NCBI GenBank assembly: GCA_031265445.1
Contig: JAISCQ010000045.1
Span: forward strand, 1-57,112
Direction of reading: 5' to 3'
From: Bacteroidales bacterium
Lineage (GTDB): Bacteria; Bacteroidota; Bacteroidia; Bacteroidales; UBA4181
Length of the DNA: 57,112 nt
Numbering within the stretch: the stretch's first letter is position 1; every line of letters starts with the position of its first letter. Both the position numbers and the translations under genes were made by a program. This document shows, in pieces, positions 55,947 to 57,112 of the stretch. The notes under the pieces are model-generated. The model searched no databases, was not told where the DNA came from, and worked only from the letters and a program-made list of their open reading frames with translations.

Positions 55947-56621
55947 ATGAAGAAGTTGACAAAAGAATCATTCGGCAGGTTACGGAAGTCTTTTCCTGTG
56001 GCAGACGAACAAACATTGTCGGGTATGAAAGGCGGATCCTATTATTATGATACAAGTGGAAATTTTTTATGCTTTGCAGGATCCAACCACGATGTTAGGG
56101 TTGTTACATATGAAGAGTCTTTGTATATTCATTATGGACAAAGATACGACGGTGCGGGAGTGCTGTTTTCCCAGTGTAATTCGGAGGTACAAAGCGCTAT
56201 TCTTGCGTCGTTCCTCAATTCGGAAAGTTATTCCAGTATAAATATCACGTCTAACGGAAGTATAATAGCCGGATATGCAACGACGACCAATGCGTCCGGA
56301 ACATCAAATGTATTTATTTACAATTCCAGCCAAAGTTTTGTCTGGAATGATTATGACAATTTATCGAGCACAATGGTGCACGAAAGTTATCATTATTCTT
56401 CCGGCCATATCAGTAGCGGTTTAACAGAACGACAGAGACAGCAGAATGAAATCGACACTATTCTTTATCAGGTCAATCATTCTTCTTATACATACGTAAC
56501 GCAGGAATATCGGGAAACTACGGCAGCATATTTATATGAACAGTGGAGTCGTTTGGGCTTAGCCAATACATCTGGCCATACATTTGAAGATGCGCGAACA
56601 GCTTGCAAGGTATTCCGGTAA
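55947..56621 (+). CDS. Double-glycine-leader protein with HExxH metallopeptidase motif, copy B
   Basis: 224 residues from the ATG at 55947. A 30-residue leader aligns position by position with copy A: MKKLTKESF, SFPV at 15-18 and MKGG at 27-30. The exported part would be 194 residues, rich in Ser, Tyr and Thr, with STMVHESYHYSSGH (H145-E146-H149) and nearby acidic residues (E168 in NEID, E190) as possible third ligands. It has no other recognisable family. It is divergent from the C39 exporter gene, which fits it being its cargo. The 12-bp gap to the next gene implies an operon. Confidence 0.78.
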   Translation: MKKLTKESFGRLRKSFPVADEQTLSGMKGGSYYYDTSGNFLCFAGSNHDVRVVTYEESLYIHYGQRYDGAGVLFSQCNSEVQSAILASFLNSESYSSINITSNGSIIAGYATTTNASGTSNVFIYNSSQSFVWNDYDNLSSTMVHESYHYSSGHISSGLTERQRQQNEIDTILYQVNHSSYTYVTQEYRETTAAYLYEQWSRLGLANTSGHTFEDARTACKVFR

Positions 56622-56633
56622 ACAGGCTATGTG

Positions 56634-57112
56634 ATGAAAAATTGGTTATGTATTACCGTGTTTTGCATATATGCTTTTGGCGTATGCGCCCAAGGGCCAT
56701 GCGATACGACTGAAATTGCAGACAATGAGAAATTTAATGAAAGCGTACGCAAAAAGGCTGTTAATTACATTGAGGGTCATATAGATACTATATGTATCGA
56801 TGGGAGAAAGTATTTTTTTCGGTTTTCCCCAATTGTCTTGAAAAAAGGATATACAGCTCTGCTCAATTGTGAGGAACGCAATACAACAACCATCTATATT
56901 GAGAGGTTTTGGGGATTTGATCCGGTAGCCCCCAAAGGTTACCATTTGACATGGCTTGTCAGGAATGACTCGCTGCTTATCAGGGAATTAACGCCAGAAT
57001 ACGACTTGAAGCGCATTTTCCCGGATGACACCGCATCCAGGAACGTGCGGAAAATTCGGTTGCCGGAAACGTCGCCGTACAAAAAAAGCCTGAGCGGGGG
57101 CTTTGCTGCAAA
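56634..57112 (+). CDS. Secreted protein of unknown family, 3' end outside window
   Basis: The frame is open from the ATG at 56634 to the end, 159 full codons. Signal peptide MKNWLCITVFCIYAFGVCAQ, so exported. The mature part begins GPCDTTEIADNEKFNESV and has two further Cys in the first ~80 residues (after DTI; in ALLNCEERNTTT). Beta-strand-rich segments follow (YTALLNCEERN, YHLTWLVRNDSLLI). No family is recognised. It follows the HExxH double-glycine gene by 12 bases, so a role with that protein (immunity, inhibitor or receptor) is possible but unproven. Confidence 0.7.
   Translation, partial: MKNWLCITVFCIYAFGVCAQGPCDTTEIADNEKFNESVRKKAVNYIEGHIDTICIDGRKYFFRFSPIVLKKGYTALLNCEERNTTTIYIERFWGFDPVAPKGYHLTWLVRNDSLLIRELTPEYDLKRIFPDDTASRNVRKIRLPETSPYKKSLSGGFAA

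Overview
The window is a chromosomal segment of a member of the phylum Bacteroidota, most likely order Bacteroidales. The evidence is SusC/SusD and STN-type TonB receptors, a FecR/ECF sigma pair, DUF5063 and DUF3810 genes, the type IX secretion regulators PorX and PorW, and many promoters of the Bacteroidetes form TAnnTTTG. No tRNA, rRNA, CRISPR array, transposase, integrase or reverse transcriptase was seen. The genus cannot be named from the sequence.

Layout. 1-426 is the end of a Fic-family gene. 542-840 is a tandem repeat array. 914-8751 holds housekeeping genes: class IV aminotransferase, Rel/SpoT, CorA, a periplasmic-binding lipoprotein, DUF5063, a DEDD exonuclease and DUF3810. 8843-13837 holds two polysaccharide lyases, followed by a second array (13926-14095) and a tricorn-like protease. 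From 30441 down to 18084 everything is on the minus strand and reads as one regulated unit: ECF sigma factor, a frameshifted S41 protease, a third array, FecR, SusC, SusD, a metallophosphoesterase and a Big2/LamG lipoprotein. Next come gapA (+) and a minus-strand group of PorX, PorW, a TonB receptor and an L-threonine-dehydrogenase-like enzyme. 39766-47194 carries a coiled-coil protein, a secreted HExxH protein, ElbB, SixA, a fourth array, TrmN6, a UbiA-family enzyme, and a NEW3 protein with an ABC-2 exporter. From about 47.5 kb the sequence becomes visibly more AT-rich and turns into an accessory export locus.

Two things stand out. (1) Four intergenic arrays have different sequences but exactly the same 21-bp period. 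Two of them (542-840 and 13926-14095) are inverted copies of one element with both ends conserved. (2) The right end encodes a C39-peptidase ABC exporter and an HlyD-type adaptor. With them are two proteins that start with matching 30-residue double-glycine leaders but carry HExxH metallopeptidase motifs in the part that would be exported. The locus also has a LanC-like protein, a glycosyltransferase and a lipoprotein hydrolase. The HlyD gene and a neighbouring gene are both cut off and joined tail to tail near 52548, so this locus has been rearranged, or the assembly is chimeric there.
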